From an uncultured Dehalococcoidia bacterium (GTDB lineage: Bacteria; Chloroflexota; Dehalococcoidia; Lucifugimonadales; UBA3495): a stretch of DNA of 64,000 bases. Of the stretch, positions 39,654 through 48,980 are shown piece after piece. Each line of letters begins with the position of its first letter. Positions within the stretch are counted from its first letter, which is position 1. The notes under the pieces were generated by a model. It searched no databases. It was not told where the DNA came from and was given only the letters and a program-made list of their open reading frames with translations. The translations under genes and the position numbers were made by a program. The DNA lies in the NCBI GenBank assembly GCA_958296445.1, contig OY282565.1:3335570-3399569 (forward strand), in the 5' to 3' direction.

Positions 39654-40921
39654 ACGCAGTCCTTGACCGAAACCCCGGCCTCAAACCCTTGCCCTTGAAT
39701 CGCCGGGCCCCAGATAGCCGCCGCCGTATCCGTCCCATACAAAGCGTCTCCGTAAATCCCCAACGTCCTCGCGGCAACAACTTTCCAGTCGAAAACATCC
39801 TCCGCCAAACGCCGTGAGCGCAACCGCATATCTGCCAGCCGGTACGGGTCGGCAAGAATCGAGTCAAGCGTCCTTGCCAATGAACGCGCATTCCCCCTCT
39901 CAAAGGCCGCGCCGTTTCCATACAGCGTAAGATGCCTCCCCGCCGCCTCATCCGAGTGTACTAAGGCAGCTTGGCAGGCCATCGCCTCGTTCATTGCTAT
40001 GCCCGGATCCCCCGGCCAAACCGCTATGTCGGCAGACGACATATATTTGGGCAACTCGGCATAGGGAACAAGCCCGGTCATAATGAGCTTGTTTCTAACC
40101 TCGGGCCGTGCCGCCCTGACAAGCCCCTCAGCCATACCCGGCACTGCCGGCCCCACCAGCAACAAGCGCAAATCGTACTTTTCGGTAAGGATATTACAAG
40201 CCTCCACCAGCACATCAACCTCTTTCCCGCGGTCAATCCGCCCGCCGAACATTATCACCAATGCGTCGCCCGGAATCCCCAGCGACCGGCGAGTATCCAG
40301 CCTAGCCGACTCATCATACCTGAACGAGCAGGTATCGGCCCCCAAAGTGGAGTGGGCCATAAGAGAGTGCGGTATACCAAACAAATCGTGCAGTATATCC
40401 TCGGGCTCCGGCCCCAAGGGTATGTACCGCTTGATGACCGACCCATAGTAGGGCAGAAACCCCCGCCGGAACAACTGGTAGTAGGCCCGCCGCACCGGGC
40501 CGCGAGGATAAGTGAGGAAGCGCCAAAGATGGCAATCTATCACCGCCGACAGTCCCAGGGCCTTGGCCACCGCCAATGCCTGAACCGTCAACGCCCCGAT
40601 GGGGTTGTGGATGTGCAGAATGTCCGGCCTGATTTCGCTCAGTGTCTTTTTCAGTCCCTCCAGAAAAAATTGAGTCCCCTTTCTGGCCTGGAACCTAGCC
40701 TTCAGCCGGTGTACCCTAACGCCCCGTTCTTCGTAAACACCGGGGATTGTCCCGGCCTGAAAATGCTCCAGCCCCTGCCACCAGGCCAAGGGTAAAGTGG
40801 TAGTTACGATGGAAACGTCAGCGCCCAGCCGTGCTTGAAAGAAGGGCAGGTGGTTCTCCTCATATCCCAACCCCTCCTGGTAGCTGACAGTGATATGCGC
40901 AACCCGCACGCGACCCCTCAC
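39650..40921 (-). CDS. Glycosyltransferase family 4 (GT-B)
   Basis: The 423-residue protein has the GT-B two-domain layout: VAHITVSYQEGLGYEENHLP near the start, DILHIHNPIGALTVQALAVA (about residues 94-113), and the donor-binding domain with VIMFGGRIDRGKEVDVLVEA (about 227-246), LRLLLVGPAVPGMAEGLV and the E-x7-E-type segment near SSADIAVWPGDPGIAMNEAM (about 304-323). It uses a nucleotide sugar donor. It starts with GTG at 40921, overlapping the Gfo/Idh/MocA gene's stop (GTGA). It is part of the polysaccharide run. Confidence 0.9.
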   Translation of the reverse strand: MRGRVRVAHITVSYQEGLGYEENHLPFFQARLGADVSIVTTTLPLAWWQGLEHFQAGTIPGVYEERGVRVHRLKARFQARKGTQFFLEGLKKTLSEIRPDILHIHNPIGALTVQALAVAKALGLSAVIDCHLWRFLTYPRGPVRRAYYQLFRRGFLPYYGSVIKRYIPLGPEPEDILHDLFGIPHSLMAHSTLGADTCSFRYDESARLDTRRSLGIPGDALVIMFGGRIDRGKEVDVLVEACNILTEKYDLRLLLVGPAVPGMAEGLVRAARPEVRNKLIMTGLVPYAELPKYMSSADIAVWPGDPGIAMNEAMACQAALVHSDEAAGRHLTLYGNGAAFERGNARSLARTLDSILADPYRLADMRLRSRRLAEDVFDWKVVAARTLGIYGDALYGTDTAAAIWGPAIQGQGFEAGVSVKDCV

Positions 40922-41976
40922 CCCGCGCCGCTCAGGCCCGGCACGCCAAGCGACGCGTGACGTCCGGCCTTAAGTTCCGACTCTATCCGCTCGATAGTCC
41001 TGACCACCGAAACCGCGTGCTGACCGCCGCTGACTGGCTCCGAACCGCACTGGACGCAGTCCAAGAAATGCTGCATCTCCCGGGCCAGCGGCTCCGGGTA
41101 CGGAATCTTCGGAATAATAGTATCGCCGTAACGGTGCGACACCAAGAACCCGCCCGGGCTGTCGGTGTCTTTTGTCCCGCTGGAAATATCCACCCCCATA
41201 TCGTAAATCACCACTCTGGCATCGGTGGATGCATCGTCCAATACCACCATTTTCCGGCTGCCCACCACAGTCACCGTTCTCACCTTGTGCGGATCCAGCC
41301 AACTGAGATGTATGTTGGCAAGCTGCCCCTCCCGGAACCGCAAAGTCGAAAATACAACATCCTCAAGGAAAGGCTGCAAGTAGATCCCGCCCACCGCGCT
41401 AACGCTCTCAGGTTCGGCCTCAAGCCAATACTGGATGATTGATACGTCGTGGGGCGCCAGATTCCACAGCACGCTCACGTCCGACCGCACTATCCCCAAG
41501 TTGAGCCGACGGCTATAGATATAGTTGATGTCCCCCAGACTGCCGGAATCAATCATAATCTTTATGTAGTTGACCGCCGAGTTAAACAGGAAAGTATGCC
41601 CGGCCATCAGCGCCAGCCCCTTCCCGTTGGCGCAGTCCACCAACTCTTGGGCCTCATCCGCGCTGGTAGCCAGCGGCTTCTCAACGAAAACGTGTTTCCC
41701 CGCCCGAAGCGCCAAAAGGGCCGCCCTATAATGGTCATTGGCCGGAGTGGCGATTACCACCGCATCAATCGAATCGGAATCGAAAATGTCCGACTCATCG
41801 CCGGAAACGGGCAGCTCCGGGTACCGGGATTTCACGTATTCCCGAGCCGCAGGTGACGAGTCAACCACCCGTTGCACCCGGGAGCCGCCGGACTCCATAA
41901 GCACGCGCAACAGGTTCTTCCCCCAGTACCCGCATCCCAACAACGCTGTCCTTACCTGGCGATTGCGTGAAACCAT
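40918..41976 (-). CDS. Gfo/Idh/MocA family oxidoreductase
   Basis: A 352-residue NAD(P)-dependent sugar or inositol dehydrogenase type protein. The Rossmann start is ALLGCGYWGKNLLRVLMESG (about residues 12-31), then DAVVIATPANDHYRAALLAL (about 73-92) and the EKP motif HVFVEKPLATSADEAQELV (about 97-115), which supplies the catalytic lysine. The C-terminal domain carries GHTFLFNSAVNYIKIM and NLAPHDVSIIQYWL with the usual histidine. It probably oxidises a nucleotide sugar at C3, upstream of DegT transamination. It overlaps the GT4 gene start by 4 nt. Confidence 0.92.
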   Translation of the reverse strand: MVSRNRQVRTALLGCGYWGKNLLRVLMESGGSRVQRVVDSSPAAREYVKSRYPELPVSGDESDIFDSDSIDAVVIATPANDHYRAALLALRAGKHVFVEKPLATSADEAQELVDCANGKGLALMAGHTFLFNSAVNYIKIMIDSGSLGDINYIYSRRLNLGIVRSDVSVLWNLAPHDVSIIQYWLEAEPESVSAVGGIYLQPFLEDVVFSTLRFREGQLANIHLSWLDPHKVRTVTVVGSRKMVVLDDASTDARVVIYDMGVDISSGTKDTDSPGGFLVSHRYGDTIIPKIPYPEPLAREMQHFLDCVQCGSEPVSGGQHAVSVVRTIERIESELKAGRHASLGVPGLSGAG

Positions 41977-42193
41977 ACCGAACTCAGCAAAAGGCGTATG
42001 CCCTGAGCCTCAACAAAATACGCTGTGAGAACAAAAAAGCCCGGCCCTCACCGCCAAAAACCGCGCCCCCTACCAGGACGCGGGCTATCATAGCATTGCA
42101 ACGCCAAGCGGCTCAAGCGCATCACCCGCGCCCATCTGTCATTCTGAGCAAAGCGAAGAACCCCGACTTGGGCCGCCAAACCCTTCCCTCCAC
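41977..42193. other. Intergenic gap with a half copy of repeat family B
   Basis: The gap between the Gfo/Idh/MocA and O-antigen ligase genes holds CTGTCATTCTGAGCAAAGCG and AAGAACCCC near 42135-42165 (half of family B) and no gene. No clear promoter is seen. Confidence 0.6.
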
Positions 42194-44881
42194 CTAGTCA
42201 TCCGCCACCGGCACACTGTCCTTGGCCGGCGCCAAAAACCGGAACCTGCGCGGAACCTTCCCCCGCAGCCCCCCGCTGCTCTCCCGGCTTGGCATCCCCA
42301 ACAGCAACGGCAGGTTAAGTATTATGACGGTGAATATAATCAAGTCCTTATGGGCGGCCAGGTTGGTGGAAAACTGCTTCTGAATGAAAAGGGCGCACAC
42401 TACCAGGAACACAGCCGTAATAATGTGAAAATAGAGATTCCCCTGTTCCAGCTTGATGAAAAACTTCCACAGACTCCTCAGCGCAAAGGCAAGGAATGCC
42501 AACAGGAAAACAATCCCTATCAGCCCCAATTCAGCCGCCGTCTCCAGAAAAATGTTGTGCGCGTAATTGTCCATCCCCGCAGTGCCGGCGCCCCGGAGCG
42601 GGTTATCTTTGAACTTGTTCAGGGATTCTGAAATCAAATCAACCCGATTCTGTATTCCGTTATCTTCAAGCACAGTGTTATCCGCCATAGGGTTAATCGG
42701 CAGGGCTATGGTCTCGAAGCGCTCCTGATTGGGCAGTGTTATCCCAATCTGCGGTAGGCTAATCACGGGGACCGTATCTTCTGCACCGGCAACCGTCGGC
42801 TGCGGAACCGACAAGGCATTGCTCTCGGTTGACCCACCGGCATCCCCGGACGCCGCCGCTATCGGGCCTACCACTGGCGTCTGCCCCCGGTAAGTATCGC
42901 CCTCCTTTTCGTAGTACACGTAGCCCCGCAAGAACTTGCCCAGGTCATCGCCGGTCGGGGCGTAATTGTATGACAAGGCCCTGTCTCCGCCAACGTCGAT
43001 GTCTGTCCAAGTGGCGTCGTCGGGCAGATTGGCATCGTCGGCCCGGGGATTGGCCCGCTCCCAACGCCAGGGGTTAGCCGAGGAGTAATCGTCGGCCCGG
43101 TGGGGCGTATCATGGACCAAGTAGGCGATGATGAGATCTCCCACCCGCTTCGGTTCATCTTCGAGCATGATAGTGGCATCGCCGATTTTCACTGTCGCCG
43201 ACGCCAATGCGCTGGCCGACGTCGGCTGCGGAACCGACAAGGCATTGCTCTCGGTTGACCCACCGGCATCCCCGGACGCTCCCGCTATCGGGCCTACCAC
43301 TGGCGTCTGCGGAACCGACAAGGCATTGCTCTCGGTTGACCCACCGGCATCCCCGGACGCCGCCGCTATCGGGCCTACCACTGGCGTCTGCCCCCGGTAA
43401 GTATCGCCCTCCTTTTCGTAGTACACGTAGCCCCGCAAGAACTTGCCCAGGTCATCGCCGGTCGGGGTGTAATTGTATGACAAGGCCCCGCCCACTCTGA
43501 TGTCTGCCCAAGTATCGTCGTCAGGCAGATTGGCAGCGTCGGCCCGGGGGGTGGCCCGCTGCCAACGCCAGGATCTAACGGGGTCGTCGTCGGCCCGGTG
43601 GAGACTATCATGGACCAAGTAGGCGGTGATGAGATCTCCCACCCGCTCACCTTCGTGTTTGATACCGGCGATGCCGGTAGCGTCATACGCCGCCGCTATC
43701 GGGCCTATGGCTGGCGTCTGCGCCCGGTAAGCATCGTACCCCTTTTGGTAGAACACGTAGGCCCGCAAGAACTTGCCGAGGTCATCGCCGGTCGGGGTGT
43801 AATTGTATGACAAGGCCCCGTCAATGTCTGACCAAGTGGAGTTATCAGGCAGATCGGCGGCGTCAGCCCGGGGATCGGCCCGCTGCCAATGCCAGGGTCT
43901 AATGACGTCGTCGTCGGCCCGGTGGGGCTGATCATAGACCAAGTAGGCGGAAATGGGCTCTCCCATCCGCTTCTGTTCGGTATCGTCCATAATGCCGGCA
44001 TCGCCGATTTCAAATGGCGGCGCCACTAATCCACTGGCAAAAATCGTGTAGACCATAAAAGTTGTTACGCAGAGAGCAATCAGCAGAACCGGGGAGTTGC
44101 TGAACCGGCGCGTAACCAGAGAAATCAGAAATGCGGCCAACAATGCCCCAACTATAGCAATCAGTGAGGCCCGAGTGCCGACAATCAGTATGCTGTAAAG
44201 CAGCGCCCCGGTCACCGCCAGACCCGGAATAATCCAGATGCGCCGCCAACCGGAAATCAGCCCCACGTAAAGCATTGTTCCAACCACCAACAGCATCCCC
44301 AACTGAATCGAGTTGGCATCCAGGAAAACCAGGCGCTCGTTCCATTCGTCTATCTCATACGGCAGCAGCCTAGCAACCCCATCGGGCAGGACTGAGAAGG
44401 CAAAAGCCCCGACGCCGATAACCGTTACCGCCGCCAGCGCCGTAATTAGAAAACACTTCACCCACCTGAAATCAACCAGAATAAGACGCGCCACGAAGTA
44501 GGGCGCCAACACCAGCGCCACGAACCGCAGCCCCTTCTCCAAACCGGCGGCTGAACCGCTGTTCGCCAGCATCACCACGGCAAAGCCAATCAAGGCTACA
44601 TCCGCCCAAATAAGCTGGAATCGGATTTCCCTGACCGCCAATAAGTGAACGGCAAAGCACAGGACGGCAGCCGCCAGGAACACCGGCGTCAGGTTTACCA
44701 CTCCGAACAGCAGCGTTCCGCCCCGCACCGCGTAGCCGAAGGCAAACAAAGCCAAGGCGACCGAAGCGCCATACATTGCCCAAACGCCCACCCCGGCGCC
44801 GGAAGCCCTAGCTGGCAACGACGTCAGATTCAAGTAGACCGAGGCAATCCCCATTGATGCTCTGGTCACAACCCTGCCCAT
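42194..44881 (-). CDS. O-antigen ligase/polymerase-like membrane protein with inserted Ig-like repeats
   Basis: The 895-residue protein has two membrane parts. The first about 290 residues hold some nine hydrophobic helices. The last 130 residues include NPLRGAGTAGMDNYAHNIFL (about 760-779), the periplasmic loop region of Wzy/WaaL proteins with its conserved histidine and asparagine, and three more helices. Between them (about residues 290-700) lie three Ig-like units of about 110 residues. Each holds W-x-W-x-R, ADDANLPDDATWTDI and YTPTGDDLGKFLRGYVYYEK-type segments, which resemble bacterial Ig-like repeats. A normal family member would lack this block. The enzyme would link or polymerise lipid-carried sugars outside the membrane. 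The repeats may hold the wall or glycan. Confidence 0.85.
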   Translation of the reverse strand: MGRVVTRASMGIASVYLNLTSLPARASGAGVGVWAMYGASVALALFAFGYAVRGGTLLFGVVNLTPVFLAAAVLCFAVHLLAVREIRFQLIWADVALIGFAVVMLANSGSAAGLEKGLRFVALVLAPYFVARLILVDFRWVKCFLITALAAVTVIGVGAFAFSVLPDGVARLLPYEIDEWNERLVFLDANSIQLGMLLVVGTMLYVGLISGWRRIWIIPGLAVTGALLYSILIVGTRASLIAIVGALLAAFLISLVTRRFSNSPVLLIALCVTTFMVYTIFASGLVAPPFEIGDAGIMDDTEQKRMGEPISAYLVYDQPHRADDDVIRPWHWQRADPRADAADLPDNSTWSDIDGALSYNYTPTGDDLGKFLRAYVFYQKGYDAYRAQTPAIGPIAAAYDATGIAGIKHEGERVGDLITAYLVHDSLHRADDDPVRSWRWQRATPRADAANLPDDDTWADIRVGGALSYNYTPTGDDLGKFLRGYVYYEKEGDTYRGQTPVVGPIAAASGDAGGSTESNALSVPQTPVVGPIAGASGDAGGSTESNALSVPQPTSASALASATVKIGDATIMLEDEPKRVGDLIIAYLVHDTPHRADDYSSANPWRWERANPRADDANLPDDATWTDIDVGGDRALSYNYAPTGDDLGKFLRGYVYYEKEGDTYRGQTPVVGPIAAASGDAGGSTESNALSVPQPTVAGAEDTVPVISLPQIGITLPNQERFETIALPINPMADNTVLEDNGIQNRVDLISESLNKFKDNPLRGAGTAGMDNYAHNIFLETAAELGLIGIVFLLAFLAFALRSLWKFFIKLEQGNLYFHIITAVFLVVCALFIQKQFSTNLAAHKDLIIFTVIILNLPLLLGMPSRESSGGLRGKVPRRFRFLAPAKDSVPVADD
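42801..43492. repeat. Near-identical nucleotide repeats inside the O-antigen ligase gene
   Basis: The word TGCGGAACCGACAAGGCATT starts copies at 42801, 43227 and 43308. The 43227 and 43308 copies are an 81-bp tandem duplication (27 codons). The 42801-42985 and 43308-43492 stretches match almost base for base. This shows recent in-frame duplication of Ig-like units and linkers. Confidence 0.88.
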
Positions 44882-44944
44882 TTCAACAGCTAAAAAATCT
44901 CCGTTTTTTCGGCACCCTTAACCCCGTCCCCGTGCCTTATGTTC

Positions 44945-46288
44945 CTACCGGACGGCGTCATCCCCCTGCCGCAGCGTCCCGACTATAAACGGGACGAAAG
45001 CCGCCGCGAAAGCAATCCAGCCAATGGAGTTGGCCCACGCCGCCCCCTCCGCCCCATACCTAGGGGCCAGTACCAATATCGCGGCCACCATAGCAACCAG
45101 TGCCACCGAATACGCCGCCAAGTGAGGAACAGCCCGCCCTATCGCCGCCGGCAAAACGGACACCGGCGCGACAACCGCGAAAGCCAGGGCCCCGGGAATC
45201 ATAAACAGCAACGGAAAGGCCGCTTCCTCAAACCCGGCCCCCAGCATAATACGGATGACAGGCCCATATATTATAACCAGCAGCCCGTACCCGGCAACTG
45301 CGATAGCCAGCGACAAAAGCGTAAATCGCCGCGCCAGACCACGCACCGCCGCGGCGTCGCCGCCGTACCACTGTCGGCTGTACTCAGCCTGCACCCCGGT
45401 AGCGATAGAGCGGAAAGGATGTTTGGTGGCGTCAACAATCTGGTACGCCGCCCTATACAGCCCAACTTGGTGCAAACTAAGAACGCTGGCTATCAGAATC
45501 ACGTCGATATGCAGGATAACCGCCTCAACCGACGCTCGCCAGAAAGAACCAACCTGGAACGCGATAACGTCCCGCCCCGGAACCCTGGCCCGCAACGAGC
45601 GCAGAAACCCCGGCAGACCCGCTTGCCGCTCCGAACACGCCGCGGCCAAGAACATCCCGACCCCCGTCACCACATCCCCCACCACATAGGCCGATATTAC
45701 CATAATCAGCCCCCCCCCGGCCATCCAAGCCGCCACCAGAAAGGCAGTCCTGGCCGCCGAGCTGACCACCGCAACGGCGAACCCCAACTGCAACCGGTCA
45801 GCCAGTCGCAACACCGCCATGCTTTCCCGAAACGTCGCCGCGGCAACCCCCCCAACCCCGTACACCAGCAGCGCCGACCTGTAATCCTCCGCCTCTCCCA
45901 ACAGCCCGCTCACCGCCAGCGTCACCGCCGCAAGCAGAACATAGGAAACCAGAGACAGCCCCTGCGATACCAGCATAGTAAATCGCAGCGTGCCTGTCGC
46001 CTCCTCCATCCGCCCCTCGGCGATGCTGCGAGTCACAAAGGTGGTGATAACCTCGTTGCCCGGCAACGACACCAGCCGGTAGAGCAACGAAGTCAACGCT
46101 ATGATTACCGCCACCACCCCCAAGCCCTCCGGCCCCAGAATCCGGGCCGAAACCGCCACCTGGACTATGCTGGCAAGGAACTGAGCAACCGTTATCGCGC
46201 CTAGCCACAGCGTCTGCCGCGCCGCCCGTCGCTCGGACTGAGGGAGAACCCGGCGAACTAGAGCAGCAACGCCCCTTTTCAATACCAT
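44945..46288 (-). CDS. Polysaccharide flippase (Wzx/MATE-like)
   Basis: A 447-residue protein with about twelve to fourteen hydrophobic helices, including LWLGAITVAQFLASIVQVAV at the start and LGVVAVIIALTSLLYRLVSL and GNEVITTFVTRSIAEGRMEE in the early region. This is the pattern of the MOP exporter superfamily that flips lipid-linked oligosaccharides. It lies next to the O-antigen ligase gene, so it should flip the unit that the ligase uses. The frame is open from a TTG at 46306, but the ATG at 46288 is preferred. It is the first gene of the minus-strand polysaccharide run. Confidence 0.87.
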   Translation of the reverse strand: MVLKRGVAALVRRVLPQSERRAARQTLWLGAITVAQFLASIVQVAVSARILGPEGLGVVAVIIALTSLLYRLVSLPGNEVITTFVTRSIAEGRMEEATGTLRFTMLVSQGLSLVSYVLLAAVTLAVSGLLGEAEDYRSALLVYGVGGVAAATFRESMAVLRLADRLQLGFAVAVVSSAARTAFLVAAWMAGGGLIMVISAYVVGDVVTGVGMFLAAACSERQAGLPGFLRSLRARVPGRDVIAFQVGSFWRASVEAVILHIDVILIASVLSLHQVGLYRAAYQIVDATKHPFRSIATGVQAEYSRQWYGGDAAAVRGLARRFTLLSLAIAVAGYGLLVIIYGPVIRIMLGAGFEEAAFPLLFMIPGALAFAVVAPVSVLPAAIGRAVPHLAAYSVALVAMVAAILVLAPRYGAEGAAWANSIGWIAFAAAFVPFIVGTLRQGDDAVR

Positions 46289-46510
46289 CCAAGATTCCAG
46301 GCCCAACCCATCAAGGAGTCAGGAAACACCCCCCCTAACCCGCCCCAGCCATCAGGCCCGCAGGCTTGCCGCACCCCACGGCCCGCCGCAACCAGCGCGG
46401 CTCAACGGCGCATCCCATTGTACAACGAACCCGCCGCGCCCGTCGCACACCGGATAACGCAGCAACCGGCAGCGCATCGCCCCGTAGGGGCAACCCTTGT
46501 GGTTGCCCCG

Positions 46511-46582
46511 GCTTATGTGGCCGCCCCAGCCTATGTGGCCGCCCCGCCCTATCTGACCGCCCCAGCCTATACATCCCCCCGC
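46511..46582. repeat. Four 18-bp tandem units upstream of tRNA-Lys
   Basis: GCTTATGTGGCCGCCCCA and close variants follow each other at 46511, 46529, 46547 and 46565. The gap 46307-46628 also holds the GTAGGGGCAACC/GGTTGCCCC hairpin near 46482-46509. No gene is supported there. Confidence 0.75.
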
Positions 46583-46593
46583 CCCCCCTGTGC

Positions 46594-46599
46594 TACAAT
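46594..46599 (+). promoter_or_regulatory. Possible -10 box of the tRNA-Lys gene
   Basis: TACAAT lies 30 nt before the tRNA. No good -35 is visible in the C-rich DNA before it. Confidence 0.3.
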
Positions 46600-46628
46600 A
46601 GACCCAAGCCCCAACGGGCTGCCAGCCG

Positions 46629-46702
46629 GGGCCGTTAGCTCAGCAAGGCAGAGCACCGGACTTTTAATCCGGGTGTCGTGGGTTCGATCCCCACACGGCC
46701 CA
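46629..46702 (+). tRNA. tRNA-Lys (anticodon TTT)
   Basis: The cloverleaf is complete: acceptor GGGCCGT/ACGGCCC, D arm GCTC...GAGC, anticodon arm CCGGA-CTTTTAA-TCCGG with TTT, T arm GTGGG-TTCGATC-CCCAC, discriminator A at 46702, and an encoded CCA at 46703-46705. The TTT anticodon reads AAA and AAG lysine codons. Confidence 0.96.
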
Positions 46703-46782
46703 CCACCCTGCGCCCGCTCAGAGCGCCCGGCCTGAAATTTCAGCCGACGCCCTACTAACCCGTTATGCCGGAGCGAATCCCT

Positions 46783-47544
46783 ATGACCACCAAGCCCAGC
46801 AAATATAAAATGATTCCCTACCGGCGGCAGGGCGAAATAGACTACGCCAGCCTAGACTTTGACCCCGATGTAGCCGATGTGCCGGAAGACGCAATGGAAC
46901 AAAACCTAGAATTATCGGAGATTGAGAACCTTCTCCGCGCCTACGTAACCGACTTTGGCCGCCGGCCCGACATTTTCCTCGACCGGGATACCAACGTCTG
47001 CTACGACCCGGCCAACCTCAATGTCCGCATCGCCCCCGACCTGTACCTAGTTTGGGGCGTTGACGCCCGGGCCATCCGCCCCCGCAAGCTCTATCTGCCC
47101 TGGGAAGCCGGCAAGCCCCCCGACTGGGCCCTGGAAGTGGCCTCGTCCAGCACCGCCTGGCGCGACGTAAACCGCAAGCCCGCCATTTACGCCCGCATCG
47201 GCGTCCCCGAATACTGGCGCTTCGACCCCACCGGCGGCGGCTACTACGGCCAGCCCCTCTACGGCGGAACCCTCACCGGCGGCGCCTACCGCCCCATCCA
47301 AACCACCACCGAACCCGACGGCATCCTCAAGGCATACAGCGAAACCCTCGGCCTAAGCCTCTGCTGGGACGAAGGCTGGCCCCGCCTCTACAACCCGGCC
47401 ACCGGCGAATACCTCGAAAACTGGCGGCAAGAACGCGCCGCCCGCCAAGAAGCCGAAGCCGCTATGCAGGAAGCCGAAGCCTCCCGCCAAGAAGCCGAAG
47501 CCGAAAACCGGCGCCTGCGCCAACGCCTGCGCCTCCTAGAGTAG
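46783..47544 (+). CDS. Uma2 family (DUF820) putative restriction-like endonuclease with coiled-coil tail
   Basis: The 253-residue protein has the Uma2 nuclease fold: PDLYLVWGVDARAIRPRKLY (about residues 86-105), then PPDWALEVASSSTAWRDVNR (about 112-131) with the E-x-S and K region, and KPAIYARIGVPEYWRFDPTG (about 132-151). It belongs to the PD-(D/E)xK superfamily, but the true role of Uma2 proteins is unclear. The last 40 residues are an EAEA-rich coiled coil (RQEAEAAMQEAEASRQEAEA). The ATG at 46783 has GGAG nine nt before; an upstream ATG at 46765 is less likely. Such genes are common in cyanobacteria and Chloroflexota and often multiply. Confidence 0.85.
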   Translation: MTTKPSKYKMIPYRRQGEIDYASLDFDPDVADVPEDAMEQNLELSEIENLLRAYVTDFGRRPDIFLDRDTNVCYDPANLNVRIAPDLYLVWGVDARAIRPRKLYLPWEAGKPPDWALEVASSSTAWRDVNRKPAIYARIGVPEYWRFDPTGGGYYGQPLYGGTLTGGAYRPIQTTTEPDGILKAYSETLGLSLCWDEGWPRLYNPATGEYLENWRQERAARQEAEAAMQEAEASRQEAEAENRRLRQRLRLLE

Positions 47545-47654
47545 CCGCCCGCCCGCGGCATAATGTTTGTGAATTTCCCCTCAAGCCCTTAGAATCAAGG
47601 CCCTAAAACGTCCTCGCTTGCCACACACAAAAAGCCGCCGGAGAGGTGGCCCCG

Positions 47655-48980
47655 ATGCGGATTTTGCAGGTCATCCACGGCTACCCTATGCGCTACAACG
47701 CCGGTTCCGAGGTCTACACCCAGGGCCTGGCCCACGCCCTCGCCCAGCGCCACGATGTGCATATATTCACCCGGCAGGAAAACCTGTTCCTGCCCGACTA
47801 CTCTATGCGGCAGGAAACCGACCCCGCCAACCCCCGCATCACCCTCCACGTCATCAATATGGCCCGGGCGCGGGATAGATACCGCTACAGCGAGGTGGAC
47901 GACCGGTTCGCCGAACTGCTGGACTCCATCCGCCCCGATATCGCCCATATCGGGCATCTCAATCACCTCTCGACCTCGCTGGTGTTCCAAGCCCGCCAAC
48001 GCCGGATTCCCGTAGTGTTCACCCTGCACGACTACTGGCTGATGTGTCCCCGGGGCCAGTTTATCCAGATGTATCCCGCCGACCCCTCCGACGTGTGGGC
48101 CGTCTGCGACGGGCAGCACGACCGGAAGTGCGCCGTGCGCTGCTATGCCCGCTACTACTCCGGCGCCGACGACGAATTTGAGGCCGACGCCGCCTACTGG
48201 ACCGGCTGGGTGCAGCGCCGAATGGCTCATATCCGCCAAGTTTGCGACGCGGTTGACCTGTTTATCGCACCCTCCCAACACCTGTTGCGCCGTTTCCGCG
48301 ACGAATTCGGCCTGCCCCCAAATAAACTGGCCTACCTAGATTATGGCTTTCACCGTGATCGCCTCGCCGGACGGAATCGGGCCGCCGACGAACCCTTCAC
48401 CTTTGGCTACATCGGCACCCACATACCGGCCAAAGGCGTGAACCACCTCATCACCGCCTTCGGCAAGCTGTCCGGCCAGCCCGTCCTCCGCATCTGGGGC
48501 CGTCCCCGCGGCGCCGAAACCGAGGGCCTGATCGCCCTAGCCCAAGCCCTGCCCGGTTCCGCCCCCCAGCGCGTCCAGTGGATGACCGAATACGAAAACA
48601 GCCAAATAGTCCGCGATGTATTCAACCGTTGCGATGCCATCGTAGTCCCGTCAATCTGGGATGAAAACTCCCCCCTAGTGATTCACGAAGCCCTACAGTC
48701 CGGCTTGCCCGTCATCACCGCCGACTACGGCGGTATGTCCGAATACGTGCATCACCAGCGCAACGGGCTGCTCTTCGCCCACCGCGACCCCGAATCCCTA
48801 GCCGCCCAAATGCAACGGCTGGCCGACGACCCCGCCCTAGCCCGGCGACTAGGCCAGCGCGGCTACGTCCAGTCCCCCGACGGCAGCGTCCCCGATATGC
48901 GCGAACACTCCCTCCAGGTCGAGAACATCTACGCCACCCTGCTGGCCGCCGCCAATACTTCACCAAAATTCGGAATATGA
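47655..48980 (+). CDS. Glycosyltransferase family 4 (GT-B)
   Basis: A 441-residue GT-B enzyme: MRILQVIHGYPMRYNAGSEV (residues 1-20), IAHIGHLNHLSTSLVFQARQ (about 96-115), the VFTLHDYWLMCPRGQFIQMY segment (about 121-140), then the donor domain with FTFGYIGTHIPAKGVNHLIT (about 248-267) and IVPSIWDENSPLVIHEALQ with the E-x7-E motif. A CAVRCYARYY cysteine patch lies in the middle, as in some O-antigen-type enzymes. The ATG at 47655 follows GGAGAGG. It overlaps the radical SAM gene start (ATGA at 48977), so the two are linked. A surface glycan role is likely. Confidence 0.9.
   Translation: MRILQVIHGYPMRYNAGSEVYTQGLAHALAQRHDVHIFTRQENLFLPDYSMRQETDPANPRITLHVINMARARDRYRYSEVDDRFAELLDSIRPDIAHIGHLNHLSTSLVFQARQRRIPVVFTLHDYWLMCPRGQFIQMYPADPSDVWAVCDGQHDRKCAVRCYARYYSGADDEFEADAAYWTGWVQRRMAHIRQVCDAVDLFIAPSQHLLRRFRDEFGLPPNKLAYLDYGFHRDRLAGRNRAADEPFTFGYIGTHIPAKGVNHLITAFGKLSGQPVLRIWGRPRGAETEGLIALAQALPGSAPQRVQWMTEYENSQIVRDVFNRCDAIVVPSIWDENSPLVIHEALQSGLPVITADYGGMSEYVHHQRNGLLFAHRDPESLAAQMQRLADDPALARRLGQRGYVQSPDGSVPDMREHSLQVENIYATLLAAANTSPKFGI

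Noticed and set aside
44939..46204. Long plus-strand frame opposite the flippase gene.
   Set aside because: It is rich in Arg, His, Gln and Pro with no family motifs. The minus-strand frame encodes a clear multi-helix flippase.
46366..46735. Two overlapping plus-strand frames of 90 and 105 codons upstream of and over the tRNA.
   Set aside because: Their content is Ala/Pro/Arg from the tandem repeats and one runs through the tRNA gene, so they are not genes.
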